Below, one piece after another: positions 10,455 to 21,873 of a stretch of DNA of 64,000 nucleotides. The notes below the pieces were generated by a model, which was given only the letters and a program-made list of their open reading frames with translations, was not told the origin of the DNA and ran no database searches. This DNA comes from Phymorhynchus buccinoides (lineage: Eukaryota; Mollusca; Gastropoda; Neogastropoda; Raphitomidae): NCBI GenBank assembly GCA_017654935.2, contig CM065684.1, positions 53,069,882-53,133,881 on the forward strand. The letters run 5' to 3'. The translations under genes were made by a program, and so were the position numbers. Numbering within the stretch: the stretch's first letter is position 1; each line of letters opens with the position of its first letter.

Positions 10455-12721
10455 AAGAAAGAGAACGTTGCGTGCAACCATCGTGCTTATTTTACTTTCT
10501 AATGATTCATTATTTGTTTGCCTTTAATGTTCTTGTTCTCAATGTAAAGCGCACTGAGCTCATGTGAGAAAGAGCGCTATATAAATTCCCATTATTATTA
10601 TTATAACGAGCAGCAACGTCAGGACATGGGTTACCATTCAGAATTCTTCTGCCAAGTTTGGTTGGTGCAGTGTGTGTTAATACCAGAATTGGGTGCCTGC
10701 CAACGTATTTCATGCAGATGCAGATGCAGAGTGGTTTAGGTGCTATGAAGCGGAATACATTTTTGTTCACACGCAGACTCAAATAATCTTTTTATTTTGA
10801 GGTACAGACAGACAGAGAAACGCACAGCCCTCGTTCCCATCCTAAAGTGGGGTGGGGTGGTGGTGAGATAATGGACCTACAATGGATGGAGACACGGTAG
10901 TGGGTGGGAGAGAATGGAGATACATGTACTCTGAAAGTGGGTAGAAATAAAATGATGGTGATTTCTTGGATCAGTGGCTGTGGTGAAAAGAATGAAAGCG
11001 TTAGTTGGTTTCCCAGTCGTTGTTTTGGCTGTGTCTCTGTCAGGAAAGATACTACTCATAATCAGAACAGTAGGTATACGGTAGGTTAGGTCTACTCGTA
11101 CTAATTTGGCCGTTGTACACAAAACCAAACTCAAGACCATGTCAAAGGAGTCCGGACCCAAGTGTCCACTCTTTATTTTCCTCATCATTGAAGCAGGTAA
11201 TATGCACACGCACGCACGCGCGCGTGCGAACACACACACACACACACTCACGGAAAATTATGCCAACACTCAAATATATGCGCACATAGTCAACAAAAGG
11301 ACAGAAGAGAGAGTAAAAGAGAAACAAGACAGTCAAGAGAGAGAAAGGTGATCCACTAGAATATGTTAAAGGGGAAAGTCGCCATACCCCGCACATGCGC
11401 CTATATATCCGTGACATTGATTTAGAGACAAGGTGTTATCTTTCATATTTAGCACATCTTTATCGACTAACAACTTCTGGCCGCAGGAGGTGCCAACCGC
11501 CAGCAAGCTGTGGAGAACGGCAGAAGACCTGCGCCGCACTGTCCAGTTTACGACCTCATGTGGACTGAGACCACAGCACTGCCAGATTGATCGCAAGAGA
11601 GAGAGAGAGAGAGAGAGAGACTAACAACTTGGGACTTTCCTGGTATTGCAGTACCTCCTGGATCGTCCCACTATCTTTTTAGTTATGTGGACTGAGACCA
11701 TAGCACTGCCAGATTGATCGCAAGAGAGAGAGAGAGAGACTAACAACTTGGGACTTTTTTGGTATTGCAGTACCTCCCGGATCGTCCCACTATCTTTTTA
11801 GTTAAATGTCCCATATATGTGCCTGTTCCACAATAAATACCGCATACTATTTTAACCGACCTAAAGCCCCCAGCCTCCCCCGTTTGTGTAATCTCTCTTT
11901 AATTTTTTTTTTATTGCTAGTCCCCAGATACGCGAAAGCGTGGTAGCGACTATAAACACCCAGAAGAAGAAGAAGCCGGTTCCAGACCGGAGGTCGCTAA
12001 ACGAACTTTCATTCAGAGACAAGGGAAAGAACTAATAACAAATTATGTATATTTCAGAATCTGATTATTTTTGACTGTGAGTGCGTGTTTTGCTTAACCC
12101 TTTGCGCTCTGCCTTTTTGCCCTGTGGACTGCACTCCCAGCCTGCAGGTTCTAAGAGAGGTCATAGTTTGATTGCAAAAAAGCCCTTGGAAAAACAATGA
12201 AATACTGTTGCATCTCAACCGACAAGAGGGAAGAAACCATTTTTTCCAGTGTGCATGCATTATTGTAACGCCAGAAACAGTGATAAAAAGCTCTAAAACC
12301 AGACAAACACATGGCACATGGCAGGGTGCTTGGCAGTGAATGTTTTAATTTGCATTTGGTGGGAGTGTAGAGTGATGTCTTGAGCGTTCAGTGATATTCG
12401 CCCATGACGCTAGAAGAGTTAAAACCACACATCGAGTTTAGAGAGTCATTCCGACGCAATTAGGTTCAAAATAATCTCTTAATCATCAATAGCTTTTAGA
12501 TTGATAAGGAAAGTAGACGGAGGTCTCGGCCCGACAGTCACGGTTTTTGCAGGAGATGCATGGCAGTTGCCCAGGGCGAAATGTGTGCGGACTATGGCGA
12601 CTTTCCCCTTAATAGGCCTTACTATAGTATAGTACCACCACCAGTTACTGACCTGATAGGGGAAATTCTTGATCAGAGAATAGAACTTGCCAAGAGCTTC
12701 GTACACTGGCTCCACTAATTC
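9121..12721 (-). CDS. gamma-butyrobetaine/trimethyllysine dioxygenase-like, last three exons (haplotig A)
   Basis: Fe(II)/2-oxoglutarate-dependent hydroxylases of this family act in carnitine synthesis. Exons on the minus strand are 12653-12721 (23 codons, [13 protein letters not shown]...), 10062-10163 (34 codons, with [16 protein letters not shown]) and 9121-9228 (35 codons plus TGA, starting ACYVEISEF). All are phase 0 with CAG acceptors and GTCAG donors. The HGR following NNRR fits the distal metal-binding His and nearby 2-oxoglutarate-binding Arg of BBOX1/TMLHE. The first part, including the HxD motif, lies beyond the contig break. BBOX1 versus TMLHE type cannot be settled from this fragment. 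The C-terminus extends about 15 residues past the usual end. Confidence 0.8.
9684..9740 (-). pseudogene. partial duplicate of the last dioxygenase-like exon
   Basis: Reads [19 protein letters not shown], nearly the start of the true last exon (9228 downward), then runs into (GT)n. The CAG acceptor is replaced by CGCTG, so it is unlikely to be used. The haplotig B copy is at 22517-22573. Confidence 0.75.
9785..10061 (-). repeat. three extra copies of an exon tail with its 5' splice site
   Basis: The last 25 bases of exon 10062-10163 plus the GTCAG donor are repeated in the following intron, at 9790-9814, 9884-9908 and 9970-9994, separated by (GT)n and GCGCGC. Each copy is preceded by ACTTCAG in place of the exon's TTCAAC, so it has AG on one side and GTCAG on the other. 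Counterparts are in 22206-22474. Confidence 0.88.
10340..10452. repeat. (GT)n-(GC)n microsatellite
   Basis: Alternating purine-pyrimidine tract with a GCGCGC core, prone to Z-DNA. Other-arm copy at about 21822-21930. Confidence 0.9.
10485..10612 (+). mobile_element. retroelement 3' tail ending GCGCTATATAAAT-(ATT)n
   Basis: Contains AATGTAAAGCGCACTGAGC, then AGAGCGCTATATAAATTCC and a short ATT run. The same tail occurs at 15095-15118 plus 15326-15435, in the other arm at 16660-16745 and 21665-21790, and ends the LINE fragments near 55215-55290 and 60330-60400. It is therefore the 3' end of a LINE or a SINE borrowing that end. Confidence 0.7.
11139..11590 (+). CDS. possible 53-residue two-exon micro-gene, antisense in a dioxygenase-like intron (haplotig A)
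   Basis: Exon 11139-11196 starts at an ATG in context AAGACCATGT, encodes [19 protein letters not shown] and ends GCAG|GTAATA. Exon 11487-11590 follows CCGCAG, encodes [14 protein letters not shown]..., and ends ...TALPD with TGA. The junction is phase 1. The peptide has one hydrophobic patch (PLFIFLII) and no family I recognise. The other arm keeps both lengths, splice sites and the stop, with one Glu-to-Gly change. It could also be part of a longer gene or chance within repeats. Confidence 0.38.
11625..12030 (+). repeat. tandem U2 stem-loop IV-like repeats, copies 3 and 4
   Basis: Two hairpins (11631-11669 and 11750-11789) lie about 120 bases apart. Each reads GGGACTTT, then TGGTATTGCAGTACCTCC, then GGATCGTCCC, so GGGAC and GTCCC form an extra basal stem. 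The second is followed by a longer body with CTGTTCCACAATAAATACC and a tail with GAAGAAGAAG. In the other arm they are at 20616-20643 (four loop bases deleted) and 20486-20525. Confidence 0.68.
12094..12422. mobile_element. probable piggyBac-like MITE with TTAA ends
   Basis: Flanked by TTAA on both sides. The termini CCCTTTGCGCTC and GACGCTAGAAGAG are only partly inverse. Counterpart at 19889-20209. The interior has no protein. Confidence 0.5.
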
Positions 12722-12826
12722 CTGATGGAACACAAATAAAATGTTTTGAATCAACGCCTTTCCATCGTCATCTATCAAAAAGGAGATGTTATTTCAAGCA
12801 GAGACGCGTGGGGAAAGAGAGGAGAG

Positions 12827-12909
<83 letters not shown>

Positions 12910-13190
12910 CAGAGACACAGAGAGAGACAGAGAGAGACAGACAGACAGAGACAAAGACACAGAGAAGACGCAGATAGGGAGGGATATAGAGTACAGACAG
13001 AGACAGGCAGACCGACAGACAGAGAGACAGACAGGCAGAAACGAAGACAGAGAAAAGACGCAGATGGGGAGGGAGAGAGAGTACAGACAGACACAAAGAC
13101 AGAGACAGACGGAGGGACATAGAAAAAGATCCTTCAGAAATAGAGTGATTGGACTAACAGAGTCAAACTGAGAAAGACACAAATAAACCA
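12722..13190. repeat. (GA)n tract in dioxygenase-like intron
   Basis: Purine tract at about 12828-13110 with GACAGA units and an imperfect internal duplication of about 110 bases (GAAGACGCAGAT recurs). It starts roughly 110 bases upstream of an exon. Counterpart at about 19180-19490. Confidence 0.88.
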
Positions 13191-13192
13191 AG

Positions 13193-13870
13193 GGCATCGC
13201 CGAGCGGCAGATATGTCCTTTGCCGGTTACGCCCTGTACCTGCCCCGCCCTGTACCTCCCTTCCCCCTCACATCTTAGGTCCCCGTCCTCCTTGTGTCCT
13301 TTGGACGATGCACCTACACACCCATGACGTACTGGGTGCAAATCGTTTTTCCGGGATGCACACCCTTAATTGGTGGGGTGCACACCCTTAACACTGAGAC
13401 ATGTCTGCCGCTCGGCGACATTTAAGCCCCACGTGGCACATTTTGTGCTACGATGTCTTTTACTTTTAAGTATTAGACCCCCTCCTTTACCGGGATGTAC
13501 ACCCTTAATTGGTGGGGTGTACACCCTTAATCAGTGGGGTGTACACCCTTAACTCGGAGACATGTCTGCCGCTCGGCGACATTAAAATCCCACGTGGCAT
13601 TTTTGTGTTGTGATACGATGTCCTTTACTATTAGTATTAGACCCCCTCCTTTACTGGGATGTACACCCTTAATCAGTGGGGTGTACACCCTTAACTCGGA
13701 AACATGTCTACCGCTCGGCGACATTGGAATCCTACGTGGCATAATTTGTACTGCAGTGTCTTCTACTCTTCTTTTTACACCCCCACACAAAATTTGGAGT
13801 GATTCTGTACAGTATTTCACGAGATATAGGAGGGTGAAGAAAAACGGAAACTTGTCTGAAGCTCGGCGAC
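13193..13870. repeat. tandem repeat with GGGTGTACACCC palindrome and GCCGAGCGGCAGA motif
   Basis: Units of roughly 150-180 bases contain one to three copies of the 12-base perfect palindrome GGGTGTACACCC (or GGTGCACACCC), then CATGTCTGCCGCTCGGCGAC and a CCACGTGGCA-type motif. The CTCGGCGAC motif recurs near 13200, 13410, 13570, 13715 and 13860. Counterpart at about 18425-19110. No coding support. Confidence 0.82.
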
Positions 13871-14019
13871 ATTCTATTTCCGAGGAATAATTTATGTACG
13901 AATGTGCTACACTGTTTGTCTCACATCCTCACACAAAATTTGAAGGGATTCTGTCTTCTAGTTCACGAGATACAGCTTGGAGAAGAAACATATAGCGCAA
14001 AGAATGAAATTTCGGTTTT

Positions 14020-14335
14020 CAAGGTCACACTTCAAGGTCAAGGTCAATGTTTTCTACTCTAGGTTATACAGTACCAAACACACAATCTGAAGCGCTTCTG
14101 TCAAGTACAAATGTGGACAATATGGCGTAAAACCCAATTTTTAGACCCCTACCACTTTCAAGGCCTACCGATCTCCCAGACCTTGACCTTGACCTTGATC
14201 GGTATGCCATCATCAGAACGGCCATAAACCAAAGTAGGCCTACCTACATGCCAAGTGTGAAGACTCTAAGACCAACGGTGTGGAAGTTATGGCCCCTTAA
14301 AGATTTTCGGTTTTCAAGGTCGTACGCCATGGTCA
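14020..14335. repeat. interspersed repeat rich in TCAAGGTCA
   Basis: Direct and inverted TCAAGGTCA/TGACCTTGA units cluster at 14018-14050, 14170-14200 and 14310-14335. These match the half-site of orphan nuclear receptors such as FTZ-F1/ERR, but the region looks like an ordinary transposon. Counterpart at about 17960-18290. Confidence 0.5.
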
Positions 14336-14339
14336 ATGT

Positions 14340-14550
14340 CACGATGGCGATAATTTATATACGGATGCCATCCTCCCATGGTGACACACCAGCACGCAAA
14401 ATATGAAGCGATTTGGTCAAGCGGTTAGGGAGATATCCTTGGGACAGACAGAGAAGGAAAAAACACACACACAAAAAACAACAAAACACAAAAAAACATA
14501 CACGAACCGAAAACATACTCCTTTGCGATCGTAGATCGGCAAAGGACAAT
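14340..14550 (+). repeat. repeat with GATATCCTTGGGACAGACAG, inverted to 15119-15325
   Basis: Shares GTGACACAC, AAGCGATTTGGTCAAGCGGTT, GGGACAGACAGA and CATACTCCTTTG with 15119-15325 in the opposite orientation, about 570 bases away. Counterparts at 16735-16980 and 17760-17960. It is probably one inverted-repeat element family. Confidence 0.65.
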
Positions 14551-14629
14551 AAAGAGTCAACATAATATGGCGAAAAAGCATTCGACAGACGAGAAAGTGG
14601 AAGAAAGGAACAAGGCCAAACATACCACA

Positions 14630-14950
14630 ATGGCTCCCCCCCCCCCCCCTCCCCCCACCTGCGTGCGCATCCAACGGAAGTGTCGCCATCTTAGTCAGAT
14701 TTGTGTGTAAACAGCATCGATCTGGCATTTTTTAAAAAGTTACAAAGTTACTGACTAAGATGGCGGTCTCCCATAAGATATGGCACGCTCCTTGTGGCCG
14801 GATATGACGACACGTGGGTACTCAAGCCATCTTTCCCCCCCCCCCCCCCAATTGAAAAAACGGAATGCTCTAATTACTGTGTAAACATTTTTTTAAACAG
14901 TTAACTAAGATGGCGGACTCCCATAATATGGCACGCTGATGGTTTAATTC
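14630..14950. repeat. repeat with GACTAAGATGGCG motifs and C/G runs
   Basis: GACTAAGATGGCG and its inverse flank a segment with AGCATCGATCTGGC. The repeat ends in runs of C at 14636-14655 and 14834-14850. Haplotig B has two tandem copies (17205-17375 and 17510-17695). No coding signal. Confidence 0.65.
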
Positions 14951-15118
14951 TTCAAAACTGAGGACTATTCATTTCACACCAAAACTACTCATTTCACACC
15001 AAAACTAATCATTTCAGCTATCCAGACTACTCAAGATTGTGTAGGGGGTAAACAGGTCTGCTGTATGTATATGGAAGAAAGAGAACGCTGCGTGCAATCC
15101 TCGCGTTTATTTTACTTT

Positions 15119-15325
15119 CTAATGATTGTCCTTTGCCGATCTACGACCACAAAGGAGTATGTTTCCGTTCGTGTATGTTTTTTTTTTTTCGTTTTTTTTC
15201 TTTCTGTCTGTCCCAAGGATATCTTCCGAACCGCTTGACCGAATCGCTTAAAAATTTTGAGTGGTAGTGTGTCACCATGAGAGGAAGGCATCCGCGCATA
15301 AATTATCGCAATCGTGACCTCGTTC
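15119..15325 (-). mobile_element. insertion splitting a retroelement tail
   Basis: The tail seen intact at 10485-10612 is interrupted here between TTTCTAATGATT (15118) and CATTATTTGTTTGCC (15326). The insert is the inverted relative of 14340-14550, so this one inserted after the tail. Counterpart about 16760-16975. Confidence 0.65.
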
Positions 15326-15755
15326 ATTATTTGTTTGCCTTTAATGTTCTTGTTCTCAATGTAAAGCGCACTGAGCTCATGTGAGATAGAGCGCTATATA
15401 AATTCTCATTATTATTATTATTATTATTATGAGGATTATTGTATTAGTTATTAGACCTTATACGTCATAATACTGAGTTATATCATCTTATTCATCCACC
15501 TCTTCCAGTTGCAACGGGCCCATAAAGTGGGGATGCCACACAACTCCGATCAACTGAAAAGAAAAACAAACAAAAACTACAGACACACAGAGAGGCTCAT
15601 AGTAATAACACACACACGCGCGCGCCCGGCGCGCGCGCTCACAACTACACATGCACTGCTTGCGCATATACACAGACTGGCACAGATACACGGACACAGA
15701 AATACACACAGTCACATGCACGCACGTACGTACGCGCGCGTGCGCGTGCACGCAC

Positions 15756-15795
<40 letters not shown>

Positions 15796-15811
15796 CTACT
15801 CTCTCTCTTCT
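15326..15811. other. contig end: retroelement tail, (CG)n-rich and (CT)n tracts
   Basis: After the (ATT)n tail at about 15435 comes a GC/CA-alternating tract and then (CT)n up to the gap. The stretch near 15495-15555 differs by frame-changing indels from its counterpart (16553-16615), so I do not call an exon there. The contig probably broke in this microsatellite. Confidence 0.7.
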
Positions 15812-16311
15812 NNNNNNNNNNNNNNNNNNNNNNNNNNNNNNNNNNNNNNNNNNNNNNNNNNNNNNNNNNNNNNNNNNNNNNNNNNNNNNNNNNNNNNNNN
15901 NNNNNNNNNNNNNNNNNNNNNNNNNNNNNNNNNNNNNNNNNNNNNNNNNNNNNNNNNNNNNNNNNNNNNNNNNNNNNNNNNNNNNNNNNNNNNNNNNNNN
16001 NNNNNNNNNNNNNNNNNNNNNNNNNNNNNNNNNNNNNNNNNNNNNNNNNNNNNNNNNNNNNNNNNNNNNNNNNNNNNNNNNNNNNNNNNNNNNNNNNNNN
16101 NNNNNNNNNNNNNNNNNNNNNNNNNNNNNNNNNNNNNNNNNNNNNNNNNNNNNNNNNNNNNNNNNNNNNNNNNNNNNNNNNNNNNNNNNNNNNNNNNNNN
16201 NNNNNNNNNNNNNNNNNNNNNNNNNNNNNNNNNNNNNNNNNNNNNNNNNNNNNNNNNNNNNNNNNNNNNNNNNNNNNNNNNNNNNNNNNNNNNNNNNNNN
16301 NNNNNNNNNNN
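15812..16311. other. assembly gap of 500 N
   Basis: A run of exactly 500 N, the fixed size used by scaffolders for unknown distance. It lies at the exact centre of the inverted duplication. Apparent reading frames crossing it are meaningless. Confidence 0.99.
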
Positions 16312-16317
16312 AAGAGA

Positions 16318-16356
<39 letters not shown>

Positions 16357-17200
16357 TGTGTGTGTGCGTGCAACGGCGCACGCGCGCAGTACGTACGTGC
16401 GTCCATGTGACTGGTGTGTATGTCTGTGTCCGTGTAATCTGTGCCACAGTCTGTGTATATGCGCAGCATGCATGTGTAGTAGTGAGCGCGCGCGCGCGCG
16501 TGTGTGTTATGACTATGCACTCGTGTGTCAGAGTTTTGTTTTGTTTTCCTTTTCCAGTTGAGCGAGTTTGTGGCATCCCCACTTTTTATGGGGCCCGTTG
16601 CAACTGAAGAGGTGGATTGAATAAGATGATAAACTCAGTATTATGACTATAATTCAATAACTAATAATACTAATAATATATAATGAGAAATTTATATAGC
16701 GCTCTATCTCACATGAGCTCAGTTGGCGCTTGACATTGAGAACAATGAACATCAAGGTCAAACAAATAATGACCGAGGTCACGATTGCGAGAATTTATGC
16801 GCGGATGCTTCCCTATCATGGTGACACATACAACTCAAAAATTTTAAGCGATTCGGTCAAGCGGTTCGGAAGATATCCTTGGGACAGACAGAAAGACAAA
16901 AAAACGAAAAAAACAAAGAAACATACACGAACAAAAACATACTCCTTTGTGATCGTCGTCGGCAAAGGACAATCATTAGAAAGTAAAATAAACGCGAGGA
17001 TTGCACGCAGCGTTCTCTTTCATTCCAATATACATACAGCAGACCTGTTTACCCCCTACACAAATCTGGAGTAGCCTGGATAGCCGAAATGAGTAGTTTT
17101 GGTGTGAAATGAATAGTCCTCTTCATTAAACCATCAAATAATGTTAACTGAAAATGCGTAATTAGAGCATTATTTTCAATTTTGAGGAAGGGCTTGTACC
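16312..17200. other. contig start: (GA)n, (GT)n and retroelement tail
   Basis: Reverse-complement counterpart of 14900-15811, beginning in (GA)n at 16312-16352. No gene seen. Confidence 0.8.
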
Positions 17201-19390
17201 CAAGTGTCGTCATATCCGGCCACAAGGAGCGTGCAATATTATGGGAGTCCGCCATCTTAGTCAGTAACTTTGTTTAAAAAAATGCCAGATCGATGCTGTT
17301 TACACACAAATCTGACTAAGATGGCGACACTTCCGGTGGAATGGTCGAGACTGCGCACGCAGGTGGGGGGGGGGGGAAGCCATAGTAGAGGTCCAAATTG
17401 AGTAGAATACTATTCGAAAAGAATAGAGTAAGCAGGTTTGATACAGTAACAACGGTTAGGCCTATGCAGAGATATATAGAAAGTCTCTTTCTATATCTCT
17501 GGCCTATGGCTGGTACCCACGTGTCGTCAAATCCGGCACAAGGTGGAGCGTGCCATATTATGGGAGATCGCCATCTTAGTCAGTAACTTTGTTGAAAAAT
17601 GCCAGATCGATGCTGTTTACACACAAATCTGACTAAGATGGCGACACTTCCGTTTGGATGCGCACGCAGGTGGGGGGGGGGGGGGGGAGCCATTGTGGTA
17701 TGTTTGGCCTTGTTCCTTTCTTCCACTTTCTCGTCTGTCGAATGCTTTTTCGTTTCTCTTTATTGTCCTTTGCCGATCTACGAACGCAAAGGAGTATGCT
17801 TTCGTTCGTGTGTATGTTTTCGTTCGTGTATGTTGTGTGTTTGTTTTTTCCCCCTGTCTGTTCCAAGGATATCTCCCTAACCGCTTGACCAAATCGCTTC
17901 ATATTTTGCGTGCTGGTGTGTCACCGTGGGAGGATGGCATCCGTATATAAATTATCGCCGTCGTGACATTGACCTTGGCGTACGACCTTGAAAACCAAAA
18001 ATATTTAAGGGGCCATAACTTCCACACCGTTGGTTTTAGAGACTTCACACTTAGCATGTAGGTAGGCATACTTTGGCTTATGGCCGTTCTGATGATGGCA
18101 TACCGGTCAAGGTCAAGATCTGGGAGACCGGTAGGCCTTGAAAGTGGTAGGGGTCTAAAAATTGGGTTTTAAGCCATATTGTCCACATTTGTACTTGACA
18201 GAAGCGCTTCAGATTGTGTGTTTGGTACTGTATAACCTAGAGTAGAAAACATTGACCTTGACCTTGAAGTGTGACCTTGAAAACCGAAATTTCATTCTTT
18301 GCGCTATATATTACTTGTCCAAGCTGTATCTCGTGAACTAGAAGACAGAATCCCTTCCAATTTTGTGTCAGGATGTGAGACTAAGAGTATAACACATTCG
18401 TACATAAATTATCCCTCGGCAATAGAATGTCGCCGAGCGGCAGACATGTTTCCGTTTTTCTTCACCCTCCTATATCTCGTGAAATACTGTATAGAATCAC
18501 TCCAAATTTTGTGTGGGGGTGTAAAAAGAAGAGTAGAAGACATTGCAGTACAAATTATGCCACGTAGGATTTCAATGTCGCCGAGCGGCAGACATGTCTC
18601 CGAGTTAAGGGTGTACACCCCACTGATTAAGGGTGTACATCCCAGTAAAGGAGGGGGTCTAATACTAATAGTAAAGGACATCGTATCACACACAAAAATG
18701 CCACGTGGGATTTTAATGTCGCCGAGCGGCAGAAATGTCTCCGAGTTAAGGGTGTACACCCATTAATTAAGGGTGTACACCCCACCAATTAAGGGTGTTC
18801 ATCCCGGTAAAGGAGGGGGTCTAATACTAAAAGTAAAAGACATCGTAGCACAAAATGTGCCACGTGGGGCTTAAATGTCGCCGAGCGGCAGACATGTCTC
18901 AGTGTTAAGGGTGTACACCCCACCATGCAATTAAGGGTGTGCATCCCGGAAAAACGATTTGCACCCAGTACGTCATGGGTGTGTAGGTGCATCGTCCAAA
19001 GGACACAAGGAGGACGGGGACCTAAGATGTGAGGGGGAAGGGAGGTACAGGGCGGGGCAAGTACAGGGCGTAACCGGCAAAGGACATATCTGCCGCTCGG
19101 CGATGCCCTTGTTTTATTTGTATCTTTCTCAGTTTGACTCTGTTAGTCCAATCACTCTATTTCTGAAGGATCTTCTTCTATGTCCCTCCGTCTGTCTCTG
19201 TCTTTGTGTCTGTCTGTACTCTCTCTCCCTCCCCATCTGCGTCTTTTCTCTGTCTTCGTCTCTGCCTGTCTGTCTCTCTGTCTGTCGGTCTGCCTGTCTC
19301 TGTCTGTACTCTATATCCCTCCCTATCTGCGTCTTCTCTGTGTCTTTGTCTCTGTCTGTCTGTGTCTCTGTCTCTCTCTGTGTCTGTCTG

Positions 19391-19483
<93 letters not shown>

Positions 19484-19589
19484 CTCTCCCTCTCTTTCCC
19501 CACGCGTCTCTGCTTGAAATAACATCTCCTTTTTGATAGATGACGATGGAAAGGCGTTGATTCAAAACATTTTATTTGTGTTCCATCAG

Positions 19590-21823
19590 GAATTAGTGGA
19601 GCCAGTGTACGAAGCTCTTGGCAAGTTCTATTCTCTGATCAAGAATTTCCCCTATCAGGTCAGTAACTGGTGGTGGTACTATACTATAGTAAGGCCTATT
19701 TAGGGGAAAGTCGCCATAGTCCGCACACATTTCGCCCTGGGCAACTGCCATGCATCTCCTGCAAAAACCGTGACTGTCGGGCCGAGACCTCCGTCTACTT
19801 TCCTTATCAATCTAAAAGCTATTGATGATTAAGAGATTATTTTGAACCTAATTGCGTCGGAATGACTCTCTAAACTCGATGTGTGGTTTTAACTCTTCTA
19901 GCGTCATGGGCGAATATCACTGAACGCTCAAGACATCACTCTACGCTCCCACCAAATGCAAATTAAAACATTCACTGCCAAGCACCCTGCCATTTGTTTG
20001 TCTGGTTTTAGAGCTCTTGTCACTGTTTCTGCCGTTACAACAATGCATGCACACTGGAAAAAATGGTTTCATCCCTCTTGTCGGTTGAGATGCAACAGTA
20101 TTTCATTGTTTTTCCAAGGGCTTTTTTGCAATCAAACTATGACCTCTCTTAGAACCTGCAGGCTGGGAGTGCAGTCCACAGGGCAAAAAGGCAGAGCGCA
20201 AAGGGTTAAGCAAAACACGCCCTCACAGTCAAAAGTAATCAGATTCTGAAATATACATAATTTGTTGTTAGTTCTTTCCCTTGTCTCTGAATGAAAGTTC
20301 GTTTAGCGACCTCCGGTCTGGAACTGGCTTCTTCTTCTTCTGGGTGTTTATAGTTGCTACCATGCTTTCGCGTATCTGGGGAAGCAATAAAGAGAGATTA
20401 CACAAAAGGGGGAGGGTGGGGGCTTTAGGTCGGTTAAAATAGTATATATTTATTGTGGAACAGGCACATATATGGCACATTGCTAACTCCACGATCCAGG
20501 AGGTACTGCAATACCAAAAAAAGTCCCAAAGTTGTTAGTCTCTCTCTCTCTCTCTCTTGCGATCAATCTGGCAGTGCTATGGTCTCAGTCCACATAAAAA
20601 AAGATAGTGGGACGATCCAGGAGGGCAATACCAGGAAAGTCCCAAGTTGTTAGTCTCTCTCTCTCTCTCTTGCAATCAATCTGGCAGTGCTGTGGTCTCA
20701 GTCCACATGAGGTCGTAAACTGGACAGTGCGGCGCAGGTCTTCTGCCGTTCCCCACAGCTTGCTGGCGGTTGGCACCTCCTGCGGCCAGAAGTTGTTAGT
20801 CGATAAAGAAGTGCTAAATATAAAAGATAACACCTTGTCTCTAAATCAATGTCACGGATATATAGGCGCATGTGCGGGGTATGGCGACTTTCCCCTTTAA
20901 CATATTCTAGTGGATCACCTTTCTCACTCTTGACTGTCTTGTTTCTCTTTTACTCTCTCTTCTGTCCTTTTGTTGACTATGTGCGCATTTATTTGAGTGT
21001 TGGCATAATTTTCCGTGAGTGTGTGTGTGTGTGTGCGCGCGCGCGCGCGTGCGTGTGTATGTATGTGTGCATATTACCTGCTTCAATGATGAGGAAAATA
21101 AAGAGTGGACACTTGGGTCCGGACTCCTTTGACATGGTCTTGAGTTTGGTTTTGTGTACAACGGCCAAATTAGTACGAGTAGACCTAACCTACCGTATAC
21201 CTACTGTTCTGATTATGAGTAGTATCTTTCCTGACAGAGACACAGCCAAAACAACTACTGGGAAACCAACTAACGCTTTCATTCTTTTCACCACAGCCAC
21301 TGATCCAAGAAATCACCATCATTTTATTTCTACCCACTTTCAGAGTACATGTATCTCCATTCTCTCCCACCCACTACCGTGTCTCCATCCATTGTAGATC
21401 CATTATCTCACCACCACCCCACCCCACTTTAGGATGGGAACGAGGGCTGTGCGTTTCTCTGTCTGTCTGTACCTCAAAATAAAAAGATTATTTGAGTCTG
21501 CGTGTGAACAAAAATGTATTCCGCTTCATAGCACCTAAACCACTCTGCATCTGCATCTGCATGAAATACGTTGGCAGGCACCCAATTCTGGTATTAACAC
21601 ACACTGCACCAACCAAACTTGGCAGAAGAATTCTGAATGGTAACCCATGTCCTGACGTTGCTGCTCGTTATAATAATAATAATGGGAATTTATATAGCGC
21701 TCTTTCTCACATGAGCTCAGTGCGCTTTACATTGATAACAAGAACATTAAAGGCAAACAAATAATGAATCATTAGAAAGTAAAATAAGCACGATGGTTGC
21801 ACGCAACGTTCTCTTCTTCCTCA

Positions 21824-21873
<50 letters not shown>

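Noticed and set aside
15488..15557. Possible exon reading LIGVVWHPHFMGPLQLEEVDE before a stop, after TTTTCAG
   Set aside because: The haplotig B counterpart differs by frame-changing indels and no known family fits.
15488..16607. Frames of over 300 residues spanning N
   Set aside because: Most residues are unknown bases of the assembly gap; likewise 46309-47044.
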